Positions 11,637 through 21,980 of a DNA stretch of 64,000 bases are shown one piece after another. Numbering within the stretch: the stretch's first letter is position 1; every line of letters starts with the position of its first letter. The stretch covers positions 1,550,001-1,614,000 of the forward strand of contig NC_037310.1 in NCBI RefSeq assembly GCF_000143535.2, read 5' to 3'. A program made the translations under genes and the position numbers. The notes under the pieces are model-generated. The model was not told where the DNA came from, ran no database searches, and worked only from the letters and a program-made list of their open reading frames with translations. The stretch is from Botrytis cinerea B05.10 (Eukaryota > Ascomycota > Leotiomycetes > Helotiales > Sclerotiniaceae).

Positions 11637-12683
11637 CTAGGTGTAATGATAGAATGTAGAAAGAGTATTATACCTAATTACATCACAGTCACATCTACTA
11701 CCTCCCGACCGGACTTGCTCACGTGCAATAGAGCAAGCAGGTCGGTATTCCATATCTAGCATACAACCCGGGTTCGTCGATACGATAACGTCGGCGAAGG
11801 TATAGAGAGAGAGATACATACATACATACATGTGTACGGAATCGAGCCCTCTCTGAACCTTTGGGCTCTCCGTTCGGTCTATTTTTGAGTGCTCGTCTGA
11901 TTGATGCTTTTCCCCATGAACCTTACATCTTTGCCGTAGAAAGCTAGGCGTGCTGCATTGCCGTCTAATAATAACAATAATGAGATTGGGCTGCCATTAT
12001 CCTTCTTGCCTTCTTGCCGCCAGGTATTGGCACCGTCAGTACCGTCCGTACGCACACAAGCACACCCACGCAGGCAATCCTCGGCAAATGGTAGGGTCAT
12101 CGTCCATCGTCATGCGACTGTATCGACGATATACATGTTACACGTTCATTCAATCTACCATACGTGCCATTGATTGCAATTGATGCCATCGCTCAATCAT
12201 CCCATCGGTCTTGCATCCAATTCAATTGCCCCATTCGCTCAATCTCTCGTTCACTCCATTTGGACGCTCTTCTATTTCCATCGCCATTGCCATTTCCCCG
12301 TCCCAAAGCAACCTTCCCTACATTACCGGCAAATTTCAAACCCTCCATCTCACCTATCAAATATCGCCATTCATCACTCTGACCATCTGCCAAACCCATT
12401 TCGACATAGCTTGGGAAAGTCTCATGCCTTACACGTTCTTTTGATTCTGTCTGCACTTGATCTCCTCCACTCACTTGCTTAACCCTTATTCTTGCCTGGT
12501 TTGATGTCATAGCAACGGTCTACCAACTACTACTTTCATTCATAAAATCTGTGGCAGCCTTAGTCCTCACCGCCGTTCATTCGCCCAATTTGTTCCATTT
12601 CGCCTTTTGCTCCACATGCGCCGCCAACAAATCAAGTTTTAAGCGCCGTCTACTGGATCTCAATAAGAAAGATCGTGTTAGCA

Positions 12684-15230
12684 ATGCCTCACAAAGACCG
12701 CGATAACGATCCTGAGGTCGAAAACGAACAAACTTCACCCGAGAAGCTGCGTCACCGATCTTCCAAAAGTGACAAAGATCCAAATCGAAAGCACAAATCA
12801 AGATCCAAGGCCATAGATCCTGAAACGGGAGAGCCTGTCAAATCATCTCATCGTCGAAAGAGGGATAAAACAAAGGACGAAAAAAACGAAGGCATGTCGG
12901 AGGTGACAACTACGACAATGGCGGATGTTGTTCCTGAGCTCTCGAGGACTTCCTCCACGCCAGGTACATCATCCTACCCAACTTTTAATAAAAACTACAG
13001 TAAAGAGGCTGTAAATAGCTATGTGTCAGAGAGGCCTGCAAAATCAAAGACTGGGCCTTACACGCCAGAAGCAACAGATATCGACTCTGAGAAGAATAAA
13101 TCCAGATCTGCAGAGAACCTAAGGCGAGCAGCTTCTGCAAAAGGCAGACCACCCAGTCCACCAGACACTGAATTTACACACCGACAGAAATCAACATCTT
13201 CACGAATGAGCAAGGTGAGGGAGGAGGGTTCTGAAATGTCCTCGAGGCCCAGTTCTCGGAGCTCGGAACATCGAAAGTCATCAAGGAAGGAGAAAGAAGA
13301 CCGGTCATCCACATCTTCAAAATCTAGGCCATCAAAGACTGGTACACCACCCCTACGGACATCAAGCTCAAGGGCCTCAAGGACCGAAAGGTATGACGAA
13401 GACGATGACTCCAATGTCACATCTGTGGCAGGTAAAAGGCAGTCACAACCTACATCTCGCCGACGACCTACCAATATCGATACGGATTCCTCCCCGGCTT
13501 CGGCACAGGATTCTTCACCAAAGACCCCCACCCAGACTCCCCAATTTCCTCCATCGGCTGATATGAAATCTACTCCGTCTCCTTATATGCATTTTGATGC
13601 ATCCTCTGTTAAATCTAGTGTGTATGGCTCTCCACGTCCTCCTCCACCACCCCCTCCCCCGAATTTACCATTAAACATCCCTAGCGTTGATTACCTCCTC
13701 CAAAATGGCGGATTGGTTCGTCCGGTTCCCAAGACCTTACTCTCTACCTCCTCCCAGTCGCTCAATTCATCAAGGTCCTCTCCTCCCGCGGAAATCCAGA
13801 AGATATTCGGACCATACTTCAACATCCTGGACCAATACGAAACTGTCATCAATAAGAGTGGATCACTCGCAGTTGCTACTGGATATCGCTCCGTTGCAAG
13901 GAGACTACTCGACCGCTTGGAAAATGTTTTTGCTAGAGATTTATCATCTGATGGTTGCTTGTGTGTTATGTGTCAGGACTTGGATCTTGATTCTCACGAG
14001 GGGAGTAGAGGTCTCTCATGGGGAGAGGTCTTGGAATGGGTTAGTGGTCGACGTGAACTTCCCGAATGGCCTGCCTTTGATTTCTCAGCACTTGGTGCGA
14101 AATCAGTCGATGATTTAGCTGGTCTTGGTATATCAGGTCATCACAGGCCTGGATCACCTATTAAGATCGATCCTGATGTAGCTGACGAATTTCGGGAACA
14201 TTATCTACGACAATCCATTAAAACAAAAGCATCAGTTGACAAATGGCTCTCAAGTTGCCCCGAAACAACATCTGCACCTCCTCAAGAAGTAGATGATGAA
14301 ACTCTCTCATTTGCTATACTAACTCATCTAAACCACCATGACCGACCTCTCTTCAACGCTTTGCTTAGTGGCTCCACTACATTACAACCCGTTTCACGAG
14401 CACCTACTCCATTACGAAAACCACGCTCGGATTTCATGATAAAAACAGTACAGTCTATGCAACGACTGTATAGACTGCCACTTCCTCCACGAGATCCAGA
14501 AGTCGCCATATATCTACTCAAGAACCCACATATTCACAATCTTCTCGCAACAATTTCTGGCATCGCACCATCAGAATGGGAGATTTTGATATCTGGCCGA
14601 TTCGATGGATTCTTATGGTCTGGAGCTGATAATGAAGTCGTTGATGAATTCCCTTCTCGCGGACCCACACCAAATGGTTACCGAGGACCATCACCTGTCA
14701 TGAGAGGCCCCTCTCGTAATAACACGCCATTCTCACCTCGGTCAGCTAGTTATGGTTCTCGTGGTCCTACTCCATCTCAACAGTACAGGCATCCAGTCTC
14801 TAACGATGAGGAGGCTGAAATTGCTGTCTTGGCTGAAATAGAGCGTGAGATATATGTAGGAATGGAGGCACTTGAGGATGCATTCGAAGGGTTACATCGA
14901 AAGGCCGAGGCTGTTCGTAAAGCTCTTCGTGAACGTGGTGTCGGATTGACTATGGCAGCAGAGTCAAGACGAACAAGTCGTCCAGAAATCATTGTTGGTA
15001 CTCCTGGTCCTTACTCGGCAGGTTTGGGACCAGGATACGAGAGACCAAGTTGGGCCGAAGGTGGTAGCGAGTTTATGAGCGAAGCCGATTGGGATGAAGA
15101 TGAAATGCAAAGTGAATTGGCGCCAGATGATTCTGCAAGTAACATCAGCAGTTCAAGACACAGACGACCAAAACGAAGAAATGAAAGAAGAACACCGGCA
15201 TTGGTTGAAGAAGATGAAGATGAGGGTTGA
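12684..15230 (+). CDS. Uncharacterised 848-residue protein with a conserved-looking middle domain
   Basis: Single exon. ATG at 12684 (GCAATGCC context) is chosen over the GTG nine bases earlier. I do not recognise a named family. Residues 1-330 are highly charged, Ser/Lys/Arg-rich and probably disordered, ending in an eight-proline run. Residues about 371-660 look globular: it opens with a helical stretch starting IQKIFGPYF, then a cysteine cluster C-L-C-V-M-C at 425-430, aromatic and hydrophobic segments, and FLWSGADNE near 655. A Pro/Ser/Gly-rich linker follows, then a predicted helix near 720-755 and an acidic/basic tail. There is no signal peptide or membrane segment. The architecture suggests a cytoplasmic or nuclear scaffold, but that is only inference from composition. 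Confidence 0.85.
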   Translation: MPHKDRDNDPEVENEQTSPEKLRHRSSKSDKDPNRKHKSRSKAIDPETGEPVKSSHRRKRDKTKDEKNEGMSEVTTTTMADVVPELSRTSSTPGTSSYPTFNKNYSKEAVNSYVSERPAKSKTGPYTPEATDIDSEKNKSRSAENLRRAASAKGRPPSPPDTEFTHRQKSTSSRMSKVREEGSEMSSRPSSRSSEHRKSSRKEKEDRSSTSSKSRPSKTGTPPLRTSSSRASRTERYDEDDDSNVTSVAGKRQSQPTSRRRPTNIDTDSSPASAQDSSPKTPTQTPQFPPSADMKSTPSPYMHFDASSVKSSVYGSPRPPPPPPPPNLPLNIPSVDYLLQNGGLVRPVPKTLLSTSSQSLNSSRSSPPAEIQKIFGPYFNILDQYETVINKSGSLAVATGYRSVARRLLDRLENVFARDLSSDGCLCVMCQDLDLDSHEGSRGLSWGEVLEWVSGRRELPEWPAFDFSALGAKSVDDLAGLGISGHHRPGSPIKIDPDVADEFREHYLRQSIKTKASVDKWLSSCPETTSAPPQEVDDETLSFAILTHLNHHDRPLFNALLSGSTTLQPVSRAPTPLRKPRSDFMIKTVQSMQRLYRLPLPPRDPEVAIYLLKNPHIHNLLATISGIAPSEWEILISGRFDGFLWSGADNEVVDEFPSRGPTPNGYRGPSPVMRGPSRNNTPFSPRSASYGSRGPTPSQQYRHPVSNDEEAEIAVLAEIEREIYVGMEALEDAFEGLHRKAEAVRKALRERGVGLTMAAESRRTSRPEIIVGTPGPYSAGLGPGYERPSWAEGGSEFMSEADWDEDEMQSELAPDDSASNISSSRHRRPKRRNERRTPALVEEDEDEG

Positions 15231-15378
15231 AAACCTAGGATATCTTTTCAATCGCGAATACAATATTATGGAAGATATAAAAATGATATGACAGTATGAG
15301 ATTATGAGGAAACGCCTCTTACAGAGATGGATGAAATGAGATTACGATTTGTTTACGAAATGATATCCTACCTACTGC

Positions 15379-15430
15379 GAAAGTATAGTGCCAGCCTGAA
15401 AAAGTATAGTGCCAGCCTGAAAAAGTACGA
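15379..15430. repeat. 22-bp tandem duplication
   Basis: Two near-identical copies of a unit containing AGTATAGTGCCAGCCTGAA, followed by the start of a third (AAAAAGTA), in the 3' flank of the 848-residue protein gene. Confidence 0.9.
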
Positions 15431-16059
15431 CAGGAATACGGGGGAGATTTTTTAGCAAGCTATGAGAGCAAGAGCGGTTCTACATCTGGAAATGATATGG
15501 ACTTTTTTGACGGGATATTTTGTGGTTTATATAAGCAGGGAAGTAGTTTGCAATGCGCAGGTTCCATTTGCATACAATGTGGGACTTGAGATTAAGATAC
15601 GGAGATGTGAGGAGGTATAGAATAGTACAGCAATGATATCATAACATTCCCTCGTAATACTAGCACGTAATACTTTGTTGGAGAAGTAAAAGAAAAAAAG
15701 GTAATCCCATTCGTCGAGCTTGTTTTCTCCATATCTTGTTAGTAGAATCCTCCCGCGCGTAATGATGCGACTAGAGAATTTCCCACCACGGGTCTACTTT
15801 TCTGAAGAAAAGCATAGACCTGATAACTTATCTGTTTCTTCTAGCTGCATTGTGGAGGGTTTGGATCGCCCGTCTTCGCTTCTAGATTAGTTACTCAGTA
15901 CGTAGTACGTACTTTGTCGTTTGGGTTGGCGCTGTTGGACGATGAGAGATGGGTGGGCGAGGCGCTGAGGCTGTTTGGTGAGTGGGTGCGGGAAGTTTGA
16001 TGTATGTAGAGGAGGAGAGGAGGGGGGTATAGTATTGCTATACTGTTACTGTTACTGTT

Positions 16060-16185
16060 GTTTGAGGGATTTGGAGAGTTAGGATTTGGGAGTTGGGATT
16101 TGGGATTTGGGGTTTGTGGTTTGTGGGTTTTTGGTTGTAGGTTTAGGTTTGGGTTTGGACTTGGATATGGGGATGGAGATGGGGA
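16060..16185. repeat. G/T-rich strand-asymmetric tract
   Basis: About 125 bases made largely of GGGATTTG, GGTTTGTG, GGTTTAGG and GGGTTTGG motifs, almost without C on the plus strand. It resembles degenerate telomere-like sequence but has no exact TTAGGG array. Confidence 0.7.
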
Positions 16186-17026
16186 TGGCTTTTGTGGATT
16201 TATGGATCATAGGAGAGGTTGTTTGGTTGCCTGTTGGTTTTTGGAGGCTGGATGGAGCTGGATGAATGAATGAATGAACGGAGATGAAGGAACAAATGAA
16301 GAATCCATGACAGAAGATCGCCATCATCAACCGAAGAAAGTTGACAGGAATGAGGAATGAACGTTCCATAAATCATCTTGCCAAACGCACGCGGCTTTGG
16401 GCTGAGTGACATGACGTGAATGAGAAGGTGATCTGCATCCTGTGTTGGGGAAGTTGGGTTTCCTTATATTTTTGTGAGGGTTCTGGGGGAAATTGCATCT
16501 TTCTATCTCTATTTCTATTTCTTTTTCTCTTTCTTTGCGCTACTTCTATTTCTCTCTTTTTATTATCATTTCATCACTCTCCTTTTCATCTCTTGCGGTT
16601 TCTGTTTCGGGCTGCGAACTTTGAATTCTGAAATTCGTTCTCTCCTGCATGCATGCGTGCGGTCTGTCATTCCTCCGCACAAGCTTTGGAGTTCCATTCC
16701 TCGGGTACTTGTCCATTTCCGGAGTTTCCACAGACGTCAAATCGAAGGCTTTCCTATCGGCTGGAATGCGGATACAGTGGTGAAGGTGAATGGGAATCGT
16801 AGCGTGGATTGACTCGCAAGCTTATTCCGTCTTTTCACACCTCGCAGTCTCTTGATATTCGCAGCTCCCCTGTTGCTGTTTCGGACCTGTCAGATATAGA
16901 TAGGGCAGGGTGTCTGGAACGTTTTGGAGATAGATACCCGCTACTCGAGTCTCTTTTTGGTAGACGCTTAACTTACGTCTTCATCTCTCTCACATTCTCA
17001 GTCTCGTCTTCAAGACATCTTTCAAT

Positions 17027-18174
17027 ATGGCTCTACGAGTTGCACAAGGTATGTATCCATTCACCAATTTCTACAATCCCAAACATAATTTTCAGCCCCC
17101 AACACCCTCTCCACACAATAATCCACCTAACCCTCCATCCCAGTCTGCGGCATCTGGTTCTGGCTCGCCTTCGCCTTCTTCCTCTTCGTCATCTTCCACC
17201 AATCTGATCTCGTGCTCCCCACCCCCACCCACACCCCCAACCTCGACTCACCCTCTCCATCCACTCGCACCCCCCTCACCACCCAACAACGCATCTCGCG
17301 CTCCGAATCCGCCTGGCGCACCTCCGTCTCGCTCCGCCACGAAATGTCCTCCCACCACCCCAAATATCCACACATCCCATTCTTCCCCGCCCAAAAACTC
17401 TCCGACTTTGCCAAAACCCCCTACACGCTCTGGGACTTCTTCCCCGCCACCTGGACCTGTCCGCACGACATCCAGCGCGTGGGGCGTCTGGGCGATGGCG
17501 GAAAATGGGTTTGCGGCATGAGTCTCTACGAGAAGCATCACTCTCCATCGCCCTCCACCAGCTCCGCGCAAACCGCACAACCAGCCGATCCCGAACCCGG
17601 CATAACCATCTACAGTTTCGGCGTCAACGACGAATCCACCTTCGAAGCCGAGATGCTGACTCGCATCCCCCTGGCCCAAATCTACGCCTACGATTTCTCC
17701 GTCACGAAATTCGGCCCGCAGCTCTCCTCATCCCACGCCTCGCGCGCGCACTTCCACAAATACGGATTAGGCGCGAAAGATATCCCCTCGCGAACACCTC
17801 CCTTCTACACGCTGCAAACGCTCATGAAGCAGAATAGCCATTCCTACATCGACATACTGAAGATTGATATCGAGGGTTCGGAGTACACGGCGCTGGATTC
17901 GTTTATGGATTTCCATGACAAGGAGAGGGGTGGGAGTGGGAAGTTACCGGTGGGTCAGGTGATGATCGAGTTGCATTTGGTGGATGATGAACATGTGCAT
18001 TTCGAACGCTTTACGAAGTGGTGGGAGCGTTTGGAGGAATTCGGCATGAGACCTACGTGGTTCGAGACGAATTTGTTGGCCGTGACGCTGGGAGAGGGAA
18101 AGACGGATCCTAGGTGTGTGGAGTATGTGTGGGTTAATGTAAACGATGAGAGGAGTATTTTGTTGGGAGAGTAA
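17027..18174 (+). CDS. METTL24-like methyltransferase-domain protein with N-terminal membrane anchor
   Basis: Exons 17027..17048 and 17144..18174 give 350 residues. The 95-bp intron runs from GTATGT to CCCAG; joining it creates a hydrophobic segment at about residues 8-26 (Trp/Phe/Leu/Ala-rich), a likely signal anchor with the bulk of the protein lumenal. After a Pro/Thr linker, the segment WDFFPATWTCP, then GRLGDGGKWVCG, FGVNDESTFE and ILKIDIEGSEY (near residue 247) match the Rossmann-like domain of the METTL24/Methyltransf_22 group, in which the KxDxEG motif is characteristic. Members are predicted SAM-dependent methyltransferases; the substrate is unknown. A secretory-pathway location is inferred. 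The first exon encodes only seven residues plus one base, so automated callers may start it downstream and miss the anchor. Confidence 0.82.
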
Positions 18175-18588
18175 AGTTTGGATCTTGGGGGTGTAAGAAT
18201 GATCCAAAGATCTATATTTTCTTATTTTCTGGTGTGGGCATCTGTCCCTGATTTGAGATTTGGTTAAGGCGGTTTGTTTTGGACTCTTGGTACATATGGG
18301 TATGGAAATAAGTTTGAATGACTGATCAAGACAGCAAGAGATATGTTTATGAATGAGATGTACATTATGGTATAGAATCCATCTATTGAGAAAATGCCTC
18401 CTAAAATGCGTGCCTTGACAACATTAAAGAATTGCAAAGCCATTATATTCTATCGAGAAATATTAATGGCATATGGAAAACTATATCCAATCATCTTATA
18501 TATGATATAACAGTAATGAAAACAACCCCAAAAGTATTTCGTTAATACGATGTATATCTCACAATCAACACACCACCTACCTCACACT
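18175..18588. other. Convergent intergenic region
   Basis: AT-rich space between two convergent 3' ends. It shows nothing beyond probable polyadenylation regions. Confidence 0.6.
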
Positions 18589-19703
18589 TCACAACATTTT
18601 CCTCCCCTCATCACTCTCTTTCCTCCTGATCAACCCCTTTAACCTCCCCAGCCCAAACATTCCCGGAAGCACCAAATCAAAGAACCAACTCCCTATCCAA
18701 TTTCTCACAAACCAAACAATCCACGTTTTATTTCCCCTCCAAAGCGTTCTCTGACCCCCTTTCACAACCGCATCTACCACCCCTTTTGCATATTCCACAT
18801 TAGGCATTGCCTTTCCACTCTGACTATGTTTTACTCGACTTTGGAATTCATCTTCGATTTCGAGGTAGAGGGATGAAGGGGGGAGTATGCGAGGTGTTCG
18901 CGCGATATTGGATTGTACGCCGCCTGTTACAACGACCATTACGCCCACGGAATAGGGAGCGAGTTCAAGTCGGAGAGTGCGGGAATAGGCATGCAGGGCG
19001 GCTTTGGATGCGTTGTAGACGCTGCCGAAGACGTAGGGGAGGATCTGGTGGTGGGATGTTAGGATGTTGTTTGAAGTAAAGTGATGGTTTGGGTGGGAGA
19101 TGGGATGAGAGTATGGGATGGACTTACAGCTGCTACACTTCCAATATTGACAATGAGTCCCTTTCGTTTAATCAACAAAGGGGTAAAAGCCTGGCACATA
19201 GCCATGACTCCAAAAACATTCGTCTCAAAACAATGGCGCGCATCGTCCAGATCTACATCCAAAGCAGGCAGCGTGCAATTTCTCCCCCTAAATTCGATGC
19301 ATTAGTACCACATCCCCAATCGCACCTCCCATAATACACCCCTCCACGATCCCTCCCCAGAAATATGTCCTCACTCACGCATTGTTGACCAACACATCCA
19401 ATCCCCCAATCTCCCCATTCTCAATCCATCCCTCAATCTCCCTCTTGGCTTCCTCAATGCTCTTCCCGTCCGTAACATCTAGACTCAATGTTTTAATACC
19501 CAATTCCGCCAAATCTGTTATTTTAGTCGCCGAACGAGCGCTGGCAATAACGAGGTAGCCGCGAGCATGAAAGTCGAGGGCGAGGGAATGTCCGATTCCG
19601 CCCGCAGTGCAACTGCGGGGCTGTTAGTTTAGATATATGGTATGTGGAGAGGAGAGGACGGGAAGAGGTACCCGGTGATTAAGACTGTTTTTTGGGTAGC
19701 CAT
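18589..19703 (-). CDS. AYR1-like short-chain dehydrogenase/reductase
   Basis: Model: complement of 18589..19044, 19128..19287, 19379..19612 and 19672..19703, giving 293 residues; introns are 83, 91 and 59 bp, all GT-AG. The cofactor loop TGCTAGGIG begins at residue 10 and spans the first junction. NNAG is at 87-90, and the catalytic residues are Ser139 (IGSVAA), Tyr152 and Lys156 (YNASK). The TGxxxGGIG loop, the overall length and the hydrophobic, basic C-terminus (FFDLVLPGMFG) match yeast Ayr1, an NADPH-dependent 1-acyl-dihydroxyacetone-phosphate reductase of ER and lipid droplets. Other members of this SDR branch act in secondary metabolism, so the substrate is not certain. A minus-strand neighbour lies upstream about 0.7 kb away. 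Confidence 0.88.
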
Positions 19704-20435
19704 GGTGAGGTAAGTTGTGTTAGTATAGCAAGTATGTTGAAGATGCAATCGCAATGGCGAGTGAACACTGGCTGGCTGATTGCAAAGGTGGGAAGGAATG
19801 TAAAGTTAGAGACTGCTCTAGGCAAGGAAAAGCGAGAAGGGTCCGTCTCAGAACGCAAGGAAGGAAGGCAGTCTTCCACAGCGGAAGAGAAATGAAAACA
19901 TTATACCACCTTGAGCCAAATTGAAATCCTACTGTGAGGCTTGAACTCGTAAATTCTAGTGAAGTTTATCTCGAAGCTTGAAAGTTGTAGTTTGTTGATA
20001 TGAAATATGAAAGAGGAGGGGTTCGCGCTTTGCTTATAACTTGATGCTTGTGCAGGTACGTACCACCACTGTAGGACCACTGTAGGTTACACGGATAACT
20101 GAGACACGAAATCACACATTTCTCAACACTTCGTGATTATCCAACCAAATGTATGTAATATATAAGAAATGACATATTAAAGATCTATAAATTTAAGTTC
20201 GGCTTTCAATTCAAAATGGCGGTCTTTTCAATTGATATCTCAATGTGTAAATGGAATATTTGATCATTATAAATGTCCATTATATGGCCTCTAAATACAT
20301 AAATTGTGTTGCCAATATTTCGCTCATAAACCAAGGCCCAAAATCACTCTCAATATGCAGTTGCCCTGATATCTATACAACGCCAATAACCATGCGATTC
20401 ATATCCCAAACCTGAATGCATCAACCATAACTAAA
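19704..20435. other. Intergenic region, no gene seen
   Basis: 5' flank of the AYR1-like gene and 3' flank of the acyltransferase gene (both minus strand). AT-rich, without notable repeats. Confidence 0.6.
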
Positions 20436-21980
20436 CTAAAAAAGGGTATTTTTCTTCCTAGGACTCTCATCGTCCTTAATCAAGCATTTATTTTCGAGCC
20501 ACCTCGCAAACTTCGTAGACGGGACATCAACCGCCCTCCAAAACACATCTGCTGTCCATAATATAATTGGTCCATAAACTAGCAATCCGGCCGCCCAAAA
20601 AGCATGTCTACCTATAAAAGAATCTTTTCCGATCGTATTATCGAACAAAGGTCCAAAACGAGGTTCGAGGATCGTAAGGCAGAGATTGTGTGTCAAATAT
20701 AGAGCATATGATATATTGCCTAGATATTGAGGAACCGGTAGATTGAAGAGAGATTGTAAGCTAGTGAGTTGTGTGCATGCAAGTACGATTTGAAAGGCTG
20801 CGAGGCAGAACCAAACTCTTTGCCCACTATATGGTTCCGGAGTGTGCGCATTGAGGGTTGAGAGGAACGGAATTTCGTCGACATGCTCGTTTGTCCAAGA
20901 TGAAATATAGAGACCACATATAACGTTAAGAATCCAGAATATCTTCACCAAAATGCTTTTATTGGTTGCCGTACTGATGCTCGAAGTCTCGGATGCTGTA
21001 TCAATGGGTTGTTTGCTAAATCCATCGCCAAATTCGGTAGTAGGAAGGATAGGGGAGGATTCGGCAGAGTTGGATGGCGTCGAGCTATATGATTGGAGGA
21101 GTGTAACTTCGGCAATGAACATTCCGCCTAGAAATTCAACTGCGTGTAATTGTGCACTCCAGAAGCAGAAAGACATAATGCATGCTAAAATGAGAAGCCG
21201 CATATTTACACGAGCGTGAGAAAGGCCAAGTATAACAATAAATAGAAGCATCGACTGTGCGAATTCCACAGGGATTGTCCAAAGTGCTGGATTATAACGT
21301 GGTAGAGGCGATGCAGGGTCGTCCCACCTCCAGGATGATTGCAAAAGCTGCCAACAAGTTTCGTACCAACTCCCAATCTGAGCGCTGAGTGACCATAGGG
21401 GGAATCCGTATCGAGCTTCGGAGAGCTCATAATATACCGCCATAGACATTATAAGAAGTGTTATAACAGATGGCAAGAAGAGACGGACTGCGCGGCGAAA
21501 GACAGACGAAGATAATGTAGATGCAAGTGCCGAGTATTGTTGAGAGTGTATTTGCTTGAGAGGTTTGTAGGTGAGGACGAATCCAGAAATGATGAAGAAT
21601 ATATGAACCATTGGTCTGGCAGAATATAGTACTCGAACAAATGGGAGTTGAATAGGTGATGACGGGGCACCATCTTCGTAAAGTCCATACGGCTCAGTCC
21701 ACCACCCAATATTCTCCTCGGTATAATGCCCCATGAATACAATAAAAGAAGCCACTCCTCGGAGGCCATCGAGATATGAAGTGGGATGCAACTTTTGCGT
21801 CTTTGGCGAACTAGGTCGTATTGTTCTTCTCTGTAAGAAACTGGGTATACATCCATATGCGAGCTTTTGAAGTAGGCGTTTCCCGGAACTCAAGACGACC
21901 GTGTAGTCAGAATTCTGCTGCGAATCTGGTTCCATTATTGCCCATAGCATTTGGGGTTTATACCCCTTAGCCACCATCAT
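20436..21980 (-). CDS. Acyltransferase-3 family integral membrane protein
   Basis: Single exon of 514 residues. The family signature is LDGLRGVASFIVFMGH near residues 70-85, with the His that the family uses for acyl transfer, followed by VHIFFIISGFVLTYK and about ten hydrophobic segments. This is the acyltransferase-3 (OafA/NodX-like) fold, whose members O-acylate sugars, lipids or secondary metabolites at membranes; fungal members often sit in metabolite clusters. The C-terminal segment SYALYLTHN is also typical. The first ATG (21980) gives a 15-residue leader before a second Met (MEPDSQQ), which could be the true start. The substrate cannot be told from the sequence. Confidence 0.87.
   Translation of the reverse strand: MMVAKGYKPQMLWAIMEPDSQQNSDYTVVLSSGKRLLQKLAYGCIPSFLQRRTIRPSSPKTQKLHPTSYLDGLRGVASFIVFMGHYTEENIGWWTEPYGLYEDGAPSSPIQLPFVRVLYSARPMVHIFFIISGFVLTYKPLKQIHSQQYSALASTLSSSVFRRAVRLFLPSVITLLIMSMAVYYELSEARYGFPLWSLSAQIGSWYETCWQLLQSSWRWDDPASPLPRYNPALWTIPVEFAQSMLLFIVILGLSHARVNMRLLILACIMSFCFWSAQLHAVEFLGGMFIAEVTLLQSYSSTPSNSAESSPILPTTEFGDGFSKQPIDTASETSSISTATNKSILVKIFWILNVICGLYISSWTNEHVDEIPFLSTLNAHTPEPYSGQRVWFCLAAFQIVLACTQLTSLQSLFNLPVPQYLGNISYALYLTHNLCLTILEPRFGPLFDNTIGKDSFIGRHAFWAAGLLVYGPIILWTADVFWRAVDVPSTKFARWLENKCLIKDDESPRKKNTLF

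Larger units (their letters stand above)
9738..12683. other. Long divergent intergenic region (about 2.9 kb), no gene seen
   Basis: This separates the divergently transcribed caspase-like and 848-residue-protein genes and must contain both promoters. It holds G-rich runs near 10330, a TATATG array (about 10630-10672), ATG and AAT triplet arrays (about 11061-11101), GACAA repeats (about 11407-11430) and a degenerate TTCTAG/TTCGAG/TTCCAG array (about 11557-11636). The short open frames are repeat-driven or lack protein-like content. Confidence 0.65.
15231..17026. other. Intergenic region (1.8 kb), no gene seen
   Basis: It contains a short tandem repeat at about 15379-15430, a strongly G/T-rich stretch at about 16060-16185, and pyrimidine-rich sequence before the methyltransferase start. 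Open frames here are composition artefacts. Confidence 0.65.
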
